This document shows, piece by piece, positions 21,054 through 33,486 of a stretch of 64,000 nucleotides of DNA. The stretch lies in NCBI GenBank assembly GCA_946902985.2, contig OX336388.2, positions 371,739,387 through 371,803,386 of the forward strand. The letters run 5' to 3'. The notes beneath the pieces were generated by a model that searched no databases, was not told where the DNA came from, and saw nothing but the letters and a program-made list of their open reading frames with translations. The first letter of the stretch is position 1; every line of letters begins with the position of its first letter. This DNA is from Meconema thalassinum. Its lineage: Eukaryota > Arthropoda > Insecta > Orthoptera > Tettigoniidae. The position numbers and the translations under genes are program-made.

Positions 21054-22597
21054 ACAAGTAGTTCCGTGAAGAACTATACAGCCTATTTTCATATATCCTG
21101 CTAATGTTAATTGCCTCTATCAACATACTAAATTTCAGTTTGATTGCTGTAATAGATTCGTAGATATTGCGAACCGTCTAAATATTTCGGGTGGTCGCCA
21201 TGTTGGACTGTTATATATGTAGGGCTTAGAGTTATGTACTGTTATATGAAGATTATTGTGTACATGTAGTATTCAAACTTCAATCGCATGATTAGTACAC
21301 ACGAAGTAAAAACGAGATTTTAAAATTTCGCACAAATGCCATCTTGTGGTTATGGAAACAATTGAAAAAAATTAGATGCCAGTGGATTATCATTTGTATA
21401 AGGATTTATTGTACCAAGTGTCACTGCACTCGGATGGTTAAATTGCGAGAAACGACCATGTGAATATTTATATTTCGCGCCACCGCCATGTTGGATTTGT
21501 GATCACCAGGTTACTGAAAGTCCTATAGGTGAACTTATGTCCATAGCCCCTATGAACATTAAAAAATTCAGTGTGATTGCTGTAATAGATTCGTAGATAT
21601 TGAGATCCGTCTAAATATTTCTTATGGTCGCCATGTTGGATTGTTACATGTACAGACCTTAGAGTCATGTACCGTTAAAGGAAAATTATTGCGTAGGTTA
21701 ATTATTCAAACATTCATTTCGATCGCATGATTACGACACAAGAAACAAAAACTTAATTTAAAAATTCGCACAGCCGCCATCTTGAGGCTATGTAAATAAT
21801 TTAACTAAATTACATACCAGTGCATTACAATGTATATAAACATTTGCTGTACCAAGTTTCATTGCGTTTGGATGATTAAATCGCGAGAAAAGTCTATTTA
21901 AAACTTTCAAGTTCGCTTGGCCGCCATGTTCGTTTTGTAGTTAACCGGTTTTTGAAAGTCTCATAGATGAACTTCCAGTAGTGCCCTTTATCTCCGTGCA
22001 AAATTTCAGGGTGATACCGGTATACGTTTCAGAGATATACAATGCCGGTGAAATATTTCGCACAGCCGCCATATTGAGGTTATGTAAACAATTGAACGAA
22101 GTTAGATGTCTGTGCTTTACAATGTGTATACACATATACTGTACCAAGTTCCATTGCGTTTGGTTGGCTAACTCGCGAGAAACGTCTATCTAAATATCGC
22201 AAATTCACTTGCCCGCCATGTTGGTTTTATAGTTACCAGGTTTTCAAAGGTCACATAAGTGAACTTCTAGTAGTTCCCTCTGTCACCATACAAAACTCCA
22301 GGGTGATAACGGTAATAGTTTCGGAGATATTGAATTCTGGTGAAATATTTCGCACAGCCGCCATGTTGAATTGGTGAGACGTAACAAAATTTGAAGGGCA
22401 CGGTCAGGGTCGCCCGGGATAGTGCTATGAACTTACCGTGTTTCATTGAAATCGCTCCAGTCGTTTAAATTTTATTAGACACACACACACACACACACAC
22501 ACACACCTCTCACACACACACACACGGACAAAGGCACACACACACGGACAAAAGGTGATCTCATAAGCCTATTTTTTCTAAATTGAAAATAGGCTAA
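21054..22597 (+). repeat. Unclassified ~1.55-kb repeat R2, copy 2
   Basis: It starts acaagtagttccgtgaagaa and ends with the hairpin arms agcctatttt (22566-22575) and aaaataggct (22586-22595). The internal direct repeats on the cgcacagccgccat theme lie near 21326, 21772, 22063 and 22350, in the same order as copy 1. A CA microsatellite at 22481-22550 precedes the hairpin. Confidence 0.7.
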
Positions 22598-22742
22598 AAT
22601 ACGAGACTTACAGTAGTCGCATATGATATGTAACATGTGACATGTTATCCCTTGTTAACAGTGAACTCTGTTGGTCATTGAAATAACTACTAGTAAAACT
22701 GCAGTGCCAAATCCTGACCGGTTTTCAGCAAATATAATATAA

Positions 22743-23380
22743 CTAGCTGAAGTACCCGTGCTTCGCTACGGGTCGTAAATGAATTAAAATGTGAAGGTGA
22801 CAGTTAAAACAGGGGATAGGCGAGGTGCTGCGCAGAGGGAGATTAAGGATGGAACATTTTGTCCAACTACACCGCTCTGCCTTGACCGTGTTTTATAGCA
22901 CACATTTAGGTTTTACTCGCTAACGGTTGGATATACATTTCGGATGAAAAATGCATTTAATGGGGCCTCCAAACCTTGAAGTAATTTTGTATGCAATATA
23001 GATTCCACGTAGCCACATGGCCAACAGTACCTCGAGTGCTTACATTAAATATGAATACAGCAAAAGTATGAAGATTTAAAAAATCATAATTGTTTTCAGC
23101 AAATATGATATAATGAATATTTTCACACCAAAGAACAACAACTTGAGGATAATTTATTGTAGGAATATCTTTAATGGGGCCTAAAAACCTTGTACTAAAC
23201 CGTATGCAATGTACATTCCACATAGCCACATGGCCGTCAGTACGTCGTGGTATCAATCTCCGCCACCGTGCGCGCTCATTGTTTCCTTCCCATCCATTCC
23301 CGTTTCATTGTTTCCGTCCCATCCATTTCAGTTTCATTTATCAAAACCACCCCCACAAAAAATATACAGATACCGAGTGG
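22743..23380 (-). mobile_element. Helitron-like 3' end on minus strand, tentative
   Basis: Read on the minus strand the terminus is a hairpin (arms cccgt / acggg, 22755-22772), a ~9-nt spacer, then CTAG at 22743-22746. Two imperfect direct repeats follow inside: gcctccaaaccttgaagtaa at about 22960 and gcctaaaaaccttgtactaa at about 23176, each followed by gtagccacatggcc or a close variant. The other boundary is not resolved. No coding sequence. Confidence 0.4.
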
Positions 23381-23419
23381 AAAGTTGTTACACATCAAAT
23401 AATAATTATTATTACTATT

Positions 23420-23420
<1 letters not shown>

Positions 23421-23491
<71 letters not shown>
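23421..23491. repeat. (ATTT)n microsatellite
   Basis: About 17 units of ATTT. It lies at the 3' end of the adjacent minus-strand LINE and so is probably its (AAAT)n tail. Confidence 0.85.
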
Positions 23492-24310
23492 GAGCGTATG
23501 TTCCCAATATTGGAAAGCGTTAAGCACTTTGACTCAATTCTTGACGTTCTCCTTATCTTGCCAATATTGTTTCATTCTGTTGGAGAATGCCAATTTTCTT
23601 TCATCAGACCATTGAGGTCTGTAAGGTGTAGGTTTTGGTTGATCTGGTTGGACTTCCCAGTTGTTCACTTTGTTACGGAAGGAGTCTCGGTCTGATGTGT
23701 CGGTTATGTTAGCAGTTCGCATGTCTTTTTGTACTCCTATCATCCATGGTGTTGTTCTTTTCAGTGATGATATGTAATCTAGTATTCTTTTGGTTAATCG
23801 GGTATTCGGCAGTCTACTTATGTGCCCGAAGAATTTCAATCGTCTTTTTCTGATGTCGACTTCGATGTTTGAGTATTTTTCAGTTGTCATGATTGACTCT
23901 AGTCGGTCTTGTGAGTCTTACTCCTAGTATTTTCCGGATGATTTTTCTTTCTTCTTTCTTGATGTCTTCAAGTTCATATTTCTTATTGAGTGTAAGTGTT
24001 TCGCTTGCGTAGAGACTAGCCGGTTTGATGACAGTGTTGTAGTGTCGAAGTTTGGTTTGTCTTGACATGCATTTCTTGTTTTGGATAAGTCCGAGTGTTC
24101 TCTTGGTTTTCTGGAGACGGTTTTGTTGTGAGATATTTTCGGATCCAGTTGGTTCGATAAATTCTCCCAGATATTTGAAATGTGGGACTCTTTTAATCGT
24201 TTCGTATGTTGTTTACAAGTTGTCGACTTTGTGACTTAGCACATGAGTTTTCTCGTAGGATATTTGTTCGACGCATTCTTGGAGTGTTTCTATTTGTTTT
24301 GTTGCGGTCT
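23492..24310 (-). pseudogene. LINE C-terminal region, degenerate
   Basis: Minus-strand frames read KLRHYNTVIKPASLYASETL (near 24000-24050) and RKRRLKFFGHISRLPNTRLT (near 23820-23860). Both are the conserved post-reverse-transcriptase tail of RTE/CR1-type LINEs. A frameshift lies near 23885. The C-terminus ends with WQDKENVKN just before the (AAAT)n tail. No catalytic region is in view, so this is a 5'-truncated insertion. Confidence 0.75.
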
Positions 24311-24339
24311 CTTGATTATTATTATTATTATTATTAACC

Positions 24340-24650
24340 ATCTAAAATACAGACCATGTTTGCAGGTGTCCCAGAAAAATCGACACTCTCTGTTTTCATT
24401 ATTTGGCAAGTAAACAAGTGACGGGCACGAGCCTCTTTTAATTCGCAAAGCTTACACATTACTTATCTATCGCCCAATATTTGACCGCACATTTTTAAGG
24501 TCAAGACCTCGAAGTCTGACGTAACTATTACATAACACAAAGGAAATGTCAACATAATATTAATTTATTTTTAGATTTTGACCTCAAATATGATCAATTT
24601 ACTGTATACATAGTAAATTATGAATATCAGATAGGAATGACCGAGGTGGG
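24340..24650. other. No recognisable feature
   Basis: AT-rich sequence with no domain or repeat boundary that I can support. Confidence 0.4.
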
Positions 24651-24859
24651 AAACTACAGTACTCAAAAAAAACGTTCTGCATATTGTTATTTGGTGTCTT
24701 GTTTATTTTGTTATTGGTATGTAATCACATTACACACAATATAGGGTACACACAAAGAAAAACAACACACAATCTGCTCTGCAATAGACACAGAGACACA
24801 CAACGAATAACAAAAGGGATAATGTGGGACTGAGCATACAAACGTCCTTTTCATGTTTG

Positions 24860-26200
24860 GGCATATCAATACCGTGTATGGTCACCACGAGCTCTAAGGC
24901 ATGCTTGCTGACGACGAGGCATACTGAGCACCAACGAATCCAAAGTGGCTTGTGGCAGATTATCCCACTCTTGGACAGCAGCTTCAATCAGTTGCTGAAT
25001 GTTTGTTGGAGGATTGGGACGGTGCGAAATTTCTCTCTTGAGCTCATTCCATGCATGTTCAGTACAGTGCTTGTCCACAGAAAAGGCAGGCCACACCATT
25101 CTCTGTATGCCATGTATCTGAAGAAACTGATTGACACGATGGGCACGAGCATTATCGTCCACTAGTGTAAAGCCCTCACCCATTGTGGCGGTGAATCCTC
25201 TAACGACCGGTTCAAGGATGTTGTCTCTGTACACTTAGCCAATCATGTTATCTTTCATATGAATTAGAGGCGTACGTCGACCAAATATGATTTCACCCCA
25301 AAACATACCCGGTCCTACTTGCTGTTGGTGGCGTTCCTGGATGAAGGGCTCGTGAAATCTCTCATCCACTCGTCGGCACACGCGAATGCTCCTACTCTAT
25401 GGGTGCAAACCAATGGAGAACTTATCCGTTAAGAGAGTACACTTCCAATCTTCTTGCTGCCATGTCCGATGTCCGATGTCCGATGAGTTGTTGCCCACCT
25501 TAGACAAGCTGCCTTATGTTGTGGCTTCAGAAGAGGTTATGGCCAGGCACCCTTGACATCAGCCCTGCTTCATGCAGCCGATTGCGCACTGTATGACTGG
25601 ACACATTCACTCCAGTGGTCCTTCGAAGAACCTGGCGGAAGGACATGGCAGTACCAACGGCTCTACGACGTACTGAAAGCAACAGATACCGATCCTCCCT
25701 GAGAATGGTTTTGCAGGAGCGTCCAGTTCTTGGTCGATCAGCAACTGTTTGGGTCTCCCTGAACGTTTTCCACACCCTCGAGACATCACTTTGACTCACT
25801 CCAACACGAGTAGCAGCATCCACTTGTCGGAATCCAACCTGAAGCAATGTTACAAATCGAACGCGGTCTGACGTACGAATGTATAATAATGTTATTGGTT
25901 TTACGTCCCTTTTAACTACATTGGCTTTTAGAGACGCCGGGGTGCCTGAATTTTGCCCTGAAGGGGATTTTAACGTGCCAGTAAATCTACTGACACGGCT
26001 CCCTCGCATTTGCTCTCCCTCAAATACCAGCTTACTGCGCCAGGATACGAACCTGCAACCTTGGGCCCAGCAAGCAAGAACGTTACCGCTGAGCCACACA
26101 GCCAGACAACGTACGAATGCGAACTCTTGTCATGTTTACAGAAGTCTACAGAAACCAACGGTACAAGTGGTGGTGTTAAACGGACGGACATACGAAGTGC
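24860..26200 (-). pseudogene. Tc1-like transposase, broken and SINE-interrupted
   Basis: DDE transposase of the Tc1 group. On the minus strand the helix-turn-helix part (about 25880-25690) reads TLLQVGFRQVDAATRVGVSQ and then SRVWKTFRETQTVADRPRTG. The middle is frame-broken between about 25235 and 25530. The catalytic end (25234-24866) contains VDDNARAHRVNQFLQIHGIQ and TEHAWNELKREI, with the final glutamate kept but the usual SPDLNPIE stretch altered. It ends LVLSMPRRQQACLRARGDHT. Reading upstream of the helix-turn-helix resumes beyond the SINE at 25882-26108. I could not match terminal inverted repeats. Confidence 0.8.
25882..26108 (-). mobile_element. SINE (family S6) inserted in Tc1 transposase
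   Basis: Minus-strand SINE with landmarks gttattggttttacgtccct, gacgccggggtgcctgaatt, acgtgccagtaaatctactg and a tRNA-like B box region ggatacgaacctgcaa near its head. The 11-bp target duplication ACGTACGAATG at 25871-25881 and 26109-26119 is perfect. Insertion into the N-terminal part of the transposase gene is clear. Confidence 0.85.
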
Positions 26201-26425
26201 CTCCTAGCGGACAAATATTGAATGAATCCTACGGTATACAGTCATTGTGTGGCTCTCAACATGACGTACAGTGCCCTGCAGTATCGTCCCATCATCCATG
26301 TGTAATCGTCATATGCAAAACTTTATTTGAGGACTGTATTATTAGATGCTCTTCAGTCGGTCAACATGAGTGTACCCAAATTAGATTGGGTGGGAATTAC
26401 AATTTCCTATTGCCTAAAATAAATT
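26120..26425. other. Outer flank of the Tc1 remnant
   Basis: Probably the 5' part of the Tc1 element, but no terminal repeat is identifiable. No other feature is seen. Confidence 0.35.
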
Positions 26426-26556
26426 ACATTAGTTATTATTATTATTATTATTTTTATTTAGCGTATGACTTTTAGTGCCGGGAGCGTCCGAGGACATGTT
26501 CGACTCACCGGAGGCTGTAGCTGCTTCAAGCGGACACCCACGGGGTGAGCTACAAG
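26426..26556 (-). repeat. SINE 3'-end fragment with (ATT)n tail
   Basis: (ATT)n followed by agcgtatgacttttagtgcc, gtccgaggacatgttcgact and a stem-like tgtagct...agctaca. It resembles the tail module of some S5-type SINEs in layout. It is truncated where the Pao LTR begins. Confidence 0.5.
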
Positions 26557-29500
26557 TGGTGTATTCTTGGAATACACGGTACGTGAGAACATAATGTTTA
26601 ATGCTTTTGCATGGTCATTCCTTCCTCTTTGTCAAACACCAACAGTGATCTTCTATTTTCTCTTTGGTTATCCTGTCTCTTATATCTTTTATGAGTCTGT
26701 TCTAGATATATATATTCCATGACCCACCTAGCGTCATCTAGCAGTGAATCTCTGAAGCTCTTCAACTCTTCCTGGTGCAAGAGAACTTCCTTCTCAATCT
26801 GGCCACCAGATTTTGTTACCATCGTCAGCTATTATCTCCTTGAGCAAGAGAACTTCGTCTCCTTTTTCACTCACCATGCTGTGCTAGTATCGCCTGCTAT
26901 CAACTCTTTGAAGACCATTCATCAAGAAGAACATTTATTTTTATTATGTTGGTCATGCTTATATGTATACTTTTGTTTCCTACCCCCACTCTTTTCCCTT
27001 CCTGGTCCCTCTGTGCTTCACTGAGCAGGTCTCACTTCTAAGTCGGCAGTTGACTCGGTCAGTTAAGGCTCAACTCGAGCCAGTCTCCTCAAACCAAGAG
27101 ACACTCTTTACGTTCTACGCCATGTTGGCACATTAGATATCGTCAAGGGGAACTTCACCTTCGACATGAAATCAAGTTAAGTACAAACTTCAAGTTTTAA
27201 CCTCATCCTCATGGTTTTAACTTCTACATGCTTTTAACTATTATTTTATAGGCAGTGTGAAATTACTATATTTTGGGGGAAATCATCCTTCGTGGGATTT
27301 TCCATGTTAGACTTCTGCATTTAAGCCAATCTTTGTGAAAGGCAGCATTTCTTATGCTTGTCAAATGAGAAATCTTCTCACACCGTGGGAGATTATTGAT
27401 TACCCGCTGTCTATAAAATCACCAAGCCAGTTCCTCCGTTGGATCATCTTTGCCCCATACTTCTATTACGTTCGTTCTGGAACCTTCCAGATCCTGTACT
27501 TTATCTACAAGTCCTGCCGTCATGTATTTTTCACTCACTTGTGAAAATACTATTTAAAATGAGGAATCTTCCTTATAAATTACTGCAATAGCGAACTTTC
27601 GTCCACCGTTGGAATGTTCTATGGCACATTTAATTGTAATTTCCAACTTTCTCAAGAAATAGACTCTCGCCTACCTAGTGCAACCAGTTATTTTCATCAT
27701 TGCAATAACTTTCTTTCCCATAAACTTTCGTGTCTCTACAGTGAACTTTTCATATATTTAAAAGACTATAGTGATAACCAGTGCTTGTCCCACTTTTCTA
27801 CCGCGTCGCGATCGTCCGGTTACATAAAATAAGGCCATGAACATTGATCCTAAATCCCAATTATCTTTCCTCAACCTTCTACTAACAAACCATATTAATA
27901 AAATTGTAACTTTTCTATAAGGTGTCACTCACGAAGTGCCCTTCCATTTTTGCTTGTTTATCATTAATTAATTACTGTATAACTACGTGTTTTATACACG
28001 GTTTAAGCTTACATTGTTTTTTCCCCATAATAAGGGAAAACAATACTTTCAACTCTTGAGTGAGTTATTTCTAGGTCTCACGAATTGGAAACTGCCCCAT
28101 TTTGGCTCGTGATTCCTACTTAAACATAGGAAGTCTAGAACTTTCCCTTTGACTTTCTCTTCAGGTTTCACCGTAGTGACCTGCTCTCTTTTGTATAATT
28201 GTTATAAAGTAATTCTGCTTAAATATAAGAAGTTGTAGGAACTTCTATCTTATTCTTCATGTATTTCTTATTGTTATTTTCGAATTTGTCACTCTCTCTA
28301 GAACATTCTCTCAAGAATTTCTTAAAGTACACTCTTTGTACTCAATTTAATGTTTAAACTTTAATTACTACATTTGTCCTTTTTAAATCTTATAAAGATT
28401 TTAGAACATATATAAGGTTTGAAACCTCATAAATTTTTATTTGCCTGGAGCAATCTCTAAATGTTAGGAGGTCTGCGACCCCATTTGTTAAAAAGTTTAA
28501 ACGATCTATATTTGTCAAAAAGATATTATATATTTGTTAAAGTTATCAACTTCTCTTGAATTGTTAAATCAATTACGAATTTTCTTTTCGCTTTCTCATT
28601 TTTCTAATACAACGGTTAGGCAAAATCCTGACTTCCTTGGCTCTCCCGACTAAATGCCATTAAATCCATTAATAGGGCTTTCACTTCTCGTTGCATTTGA
28701 GCAAGAACTCTTAGTGGTGACCTCATTAAAGTTTCTATTAGCTTTAATAGCTAATTCTAACGGGCCAGTAAGGCAAGTAAAGCTCGCTACGCCAGCTACC
28801 TGCTTGTGGAGATCCTCTCCGAAAACTTATGGTCAGTTTTCTAAATGATAAGTGTTTCTCTTTGTCTAAACTTTTAGCCGGCTCCTCGCTGAGTAAAAGC
28901 TTAGCCATTTCCAAATGCAACCATTGGTTCATTTACCAAAATTACTCCCCAAGGTGTAATCTTTTATTATTTTCCTTCTTGGAAGTACTTGGTCGCTTTT
29001 TCAGGAACTCCATAACTTTGAACATTGGAAATACCAAACCTGATTCAAATCATTGGCATTCTTCGAATTACTTTGCAAAAACGAATTGCTTTGAACAGGC
29101 ATACAATAAATTTGTTACTCTCAGTCTTGCCAGACCATCACTCTTCCCCATAGTACGCAGATACATGCTTGAGAGGGATTACACTAAAGCCACTCTCTTG
29201 CAAACCGCCCAAGTTCTAGCTGTGTTTCCCGTCAGCTTGGACCAAGCTCTTACCCACTTTAGGTATCTGAGAGCGGATTTGCGGTGGCAACCGCCTCTAA
29301 GTGCATTTAAGGTTAAATTTATAACTTTTGTGGGACTCTCCTCCTACTTTCCTATCCTTTTTCTCCAGTCCAAAATCTACTTCCTTTTCTTAATCATCTT
29401 CCCTTGGTGGGTGGGTTATTCCTTAGCCAATAATCTACCCAAAAATTTGGTCCCGGAAACCCGGGAGAGTCCATTTGCTATTTTTATTCTTTGTCAAGAG

Positions 29501-29600
29501 TCATTTGACAACACCTTGCAAATTATTAATATCTGCTTTGAATCTTTCAGCTATAACTACATCGAGCAAAACCTGTGAAGGGGAAAGAGGCCGCTCCTGT
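26557..29600 (+). mobile_element. BEL/Pao long terminal repeat 1 (about 3 kb)
   Basis: It starts TGGTGTATTC and contains the perfect 17-bp palindrome TGTATTCTTGGAATACA at 26560-26576. Near-identical sequence begins at 33487 and 40422, giving periods of 6930 and 6935 bp. The right end is not resolved exactly: it lies after 29445 (where copy 3 is cut) and before the gag start at 29708. It is T-rich, with several open frames that match nothing I recognise and that are probably fortuitous. LTR1 differs from LTR2 and LTR3 at several shared positions (for example gaacttcc against gaggacttcc near 26780). Confidence 0.7.
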
Positions 29601-29707
29601 CTCCTTTGGTGTGTCCCGTTCTTTCTACTTATTTGCTGCTGCCAACTTGACAGCATTTCCAAAGTTCAACAGTTTCGTGAGTTACATTTCAATTTATTTT
29701 CTTTGAC

Positions 29708-32700
29708 ATGGCTCCTACTGAAAAAGATGAAACTCTCATTGCCAGACGTTCTTCTTATAAAGGGCAACTCACTTGATTCAGAAATTTCATCAATAAATTA
29801 AAACCCGCCGAGTGTGATTTAGATATCTTAACACAACGCCTTAAGTTGTACGAACGGTCCTATGATTATTATGATCAAACTCAAACCGAGATTGAATCCG
29901 CTTGCCCAGAACTTCAATCGGATCGGGACGAGGTCGAACCCTTGTACTTTGAAAGGATTGCCAGGGCCCACCAACTGATCCGCAGTATCTCAGAACCGGA
30001 CACTAGGGTCATCAAACCGGCCCAGTTCGCACCCGCTTCATTTCACAAAAACAAACCGAAACCGTTACTTCCTAAGATAAGCCTACCTCACTTCTCAGGC
30101 CAGGAAGGTGAATGGTATTCTTTTTATGAACTTTACTGCTCCCTAATTCATGAAAATACTGAAATTCCCGACATACATAAATTCTACTTCTTACGTACGT
30201 CTTTGGAATGCGAGGCCTTGGCCTTGGTGGAGTCACTGCCTTTAAGCGCAGACAACTACCACATCGCCTTTAATCTCCTTAAAGAGAGATATGGCAATTT
30301 ACGTTTGTGTATAGCTCGTCATATCCGCTGTCTATTTAACCTGCCAGCCGTCAAACCTAATGACGTCACCTCTTTAAGAGACCTGTTAGACTCTATTCAA
30401 TTGCACGTGAGAGCATTATATCAACTCAAGCAGCCCGTCCAAACATGGGACACTATTCTTATTGATCTGGCTACATCAAGATTCCATTTTTCAACTTTAA
30501 AGGCTTGGGAAATTGAACTCGCTCGCAAGGAGGAATTTTCGTTCGAACACTTAATCTCGTTTCTTAACAGCCGATGCCAAGTTCTTACAGCACTCTCATT
30601 TCAGTGCGAAAATGTCGAAAAGAGTAATCAGTGTCACATTTTTGAGAAAAACCTTGCTTTTTCAAAGGGTCATCAGCCCCCATCTGTCGAGAACAAGCAA
30701 ACCCGTTCTGCTTCTTGTAATCATGCAAGAGAACATATCAGGCCGCCCAACAAATCTTTAAAATGCACGCTCTGTAAAAAGCTTCACACATTGTATTTGT
30801 GCAAATCCTTTAAAGAATTGTCCGTCGAAGACCGAAGGGAGTTTGTCTTCAATAGCAAACATTGTTTCAATTGCTTGTCACCTAAGCATTCTTCTTCAAA
30901 CTGTACGTCATCCAATCTCTGTTTCCATTGTAAAAAACCGCATCATTCTTTATTGCACGTCCATGATAAATCGAGGTCATCAGTACCCGCTTCTTCAAGC
31001 TCCATGCAGAGCAGCGCCGAACAAACTAATGCTTCTTCCTGCATTTCTAACGCCGAAACTTCTCACAGTGTGCAAGCCCTTTTGACCACTGTACAATTCG
31101 AAATCCAAGATAAATTTGGAAATTGGGTTCGAACCCGCGGTCTTCTCGATTCCGCTTCAACTCATAACTTTGTTTCGCAATCATTAATTTAAAAACTAGG
31201 TCTTTCGTCATCGCCTACTTCTATCAATGTGACCGGCATTGACAATTTGAAAACTCAAGTCTTGCAGTCTTCAAAATTGAAAATCAGAGACGTTTGCCAA
31301 AGAAACACCAATCTTAACTTAAACTGTCTCATTCTTACCAGTATCGGCAAGGACACTCCTAGCAGCTCTATTAACACTTCCAGTTTAAAGATTCCTTCGC
31401 CCTTAAGGTTAGCTGATCCTCAGTTTAATGCTCAAGGTCCCATTGATGTACTTTTCAGTGCCAACGTTTTTTGGAATTGCCTTCGTAAACAGGTTCGCAA
31501 GTTATCTTCAAACGTGGTCGCTAGAGACACCGATTTTGGTTGGGTTATTACTGGTGAAATCCAACATCCCAGTGTTCAAACCAAAGCGCAATGTCATTTC
31601 GTTACAGCTGACATAAATCCCATTTCCGAAAAAGAGAACGCTCATGTTTTCGATCTCGACACTTTTGAAAAACACTTGCCGAAACGATGTCTTATCGTGA
31701 ACAATTACGCCATCTTTGTAAGTTGTTTAAATGGTTTTGCCTTCTTCCCGCACAAGATGGCAATTCAAGTTCGCCTCGCCTTGTGTTACTTCGTGTACCT
31801 TCTCATGTCATTTTTTATAGCAGGTAATTGCTTAAACTCTCTCTCGAAAACTATCTTCCCCTTGTGTAAAACCATGGCTATCAGTCTCCATCACTTCGCT
31901 GTAAGCTATGTTTCACTTCTTTCGCTATTTAGAAGGATGGCCACGGCCGGCTCCCTCCTCCTTCCTCACAATTGGAAGCCGCTTTTGAAACCGCTTGAAA
32001 ATATGAATTCTCTAGCATCTAGAACAACTATTCTTATGCATAAACTCCTTCTCAATGTTCCGGCTTCTCTTCCTTTTTCGGAAGAATCAAGCTTTTTTCT
32101 CTCGAAAATTGTCGGATTCCGTAATCCTCAAAATTAGGCGAAATTGATTTCTTACTTTATTTCATATGGCTTTAAATTGTTTTTTCACGTCCAAGCCACG
32201 AATGACTGCATGTCGTGTTACTCGTTCCGCTTTAAGTTACAGCTGATTCAACTAGTGTTGTTTGGTTACTTCAAACTGCTTGTTTGTCAAACTTGTTTGT
32301 ATACAAGCCTGGATAACGCCAAGTTGTTGTTTATTTCCTGTACGCTTGCCAAAGATCAAAGCAAGTTTCTCTTATCTCAACTCGGGCTGACTGCCAACCA
32401 TCGTCTTGCGAGTTGCTTCTGTAAGCTCGGAAGCCGCTCACCTACTTCCCAAAATAAACTTGTTCCGGTTAAGGACTCTTTCAGATATTTATATTCCTTA
32501 TCTCGTTGTACTATGTGGGTCAAGGTCGTTCATGCTTACGTCTCCCACTTACTCACGCTTGTATTCTACAACTGCTTCGATTCCTGTTTCACAACATCGT
32601 TGCGTATTTTTCACGCGCTTATGTATTGCACTCTGCTTACATATTTTGCACTTTTATTGTTCATTGATGAACAAACTTGTTTTTTCTTGTCGTCACATTC

Positions 32701-33325
32701 GATGTGTTTTTGTATTTATACTTGTTATGTCACGTTTCTCGCTGATTTAAGTATTTTTCTGAGTAACTCCTTCGATACTCATTATGACTTGAGGTCATTG
32801 TTTATGGCTACTAGTTTGTTACCTATGGTGTTCTTGCTTTCTACTCGCATAGTTCCTTTGTTTATTTGGTATATTCTTATCCTTAACAGATGTACTTGTT
32901 TCTATACGCTTTGTTTAAACTTGTTAATTCTCCTTTTGCATCGTATCGCCATCTTTACTAGTGCTTTATTTCCCTCAGCTTCTAGCTATTTCGTGATTGA
33001 AGGTGTCGTTAATTCTCGTTTTTTAACTCCGCTTTCCAATGACCCTGATGACCTGCTTCCACTTACACCTGGTCACTTCCTTATCGGCACTTCTCTTTCT
33101 GCCCCTCCTCCTCTTCCCAATTCTTACAGGGATTCTAATTTACCTATTGTTTGGCGTAAACTTGAAGCCCTCCGCAATTCCTTTTGGAAGAGGTGGACCT
33201 TGGAATATTTAACTTCCTTGCAACGGAGACAGAAGTGGTTTCTTTCCAGTCCCGACATTAAAGTGGGGGACTTGGTCTTAGTTAGGGATGTTTCACCCCC
33301 CCCCCCTAGTATGGATCTCGGGTAG
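29708..33325 (+). pseudogene. Pao gag-protease with integrase C-terminus, polymerase core missing (unit 1)
   Basis: Single frame from ATG 29708, interrupted by TGA 29774-29776, TAA 31190-31192 and TAG 32135-32137. It carries the DUF1759-type Pao Gag (LPKISLPHFSGQEGEWYSFY), zinc-knuckle-like cysteine clusters (CTLCKKLHTLYLC; CFNCLSPKHSSSNC; CFHCKKPHHSLLH), and a retropepsin start (TRGLLDSASTHNFVS) with the downstream block LADPQFNAQGPIDVLFSANV. The reverse transcriptase, RNase H and integrase core are absent. About 1.3 kb of T-rich, hydrophobic frame follows, then the integrase C-terminal DUF5641 block (NSRFLTPLSNDPDDLLPLTP; KVGDLVLVRD). An 11-C tract at 33296-33306 shifts the frame, so the C-terminus ends early. 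Non-autonomous and defective. Confidence 0.85.
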
Positions 33326-33486
33326 AGTGACCGAGTGTTATCCTGGAAGAGATGGGAGAGTCAGGGTGGTCAGAGCCTTGATCACTAATGGTCAGATCAC
33401 AAGACCACTTCTCTTCAATTGCTTTATTACCTTTAAATGTTTAACTGCTTCTTTGTTCTCTGTTGGTGTTTTTTCCCCTCCCAGTA

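Noticed and set aside
23174..23695. 173-residue ORF over the (ATTT)n tract
   Set aside because: Openness comes from the microsatellite. The real coding remnant is the LINE on the other strand.
25879..26475. 198-residue plus-strand ORF
   Set aside because: It spans a minus-strand SINE and flank, so it is an antisense shadow without a domain.
28829..29578. 249-residue ORF in the Pao LTR (also at 35762 and 42698)
   Set aside because: T-rich composition makes long frames likely. No domain is recognised, and repetition is due to LTR copies.
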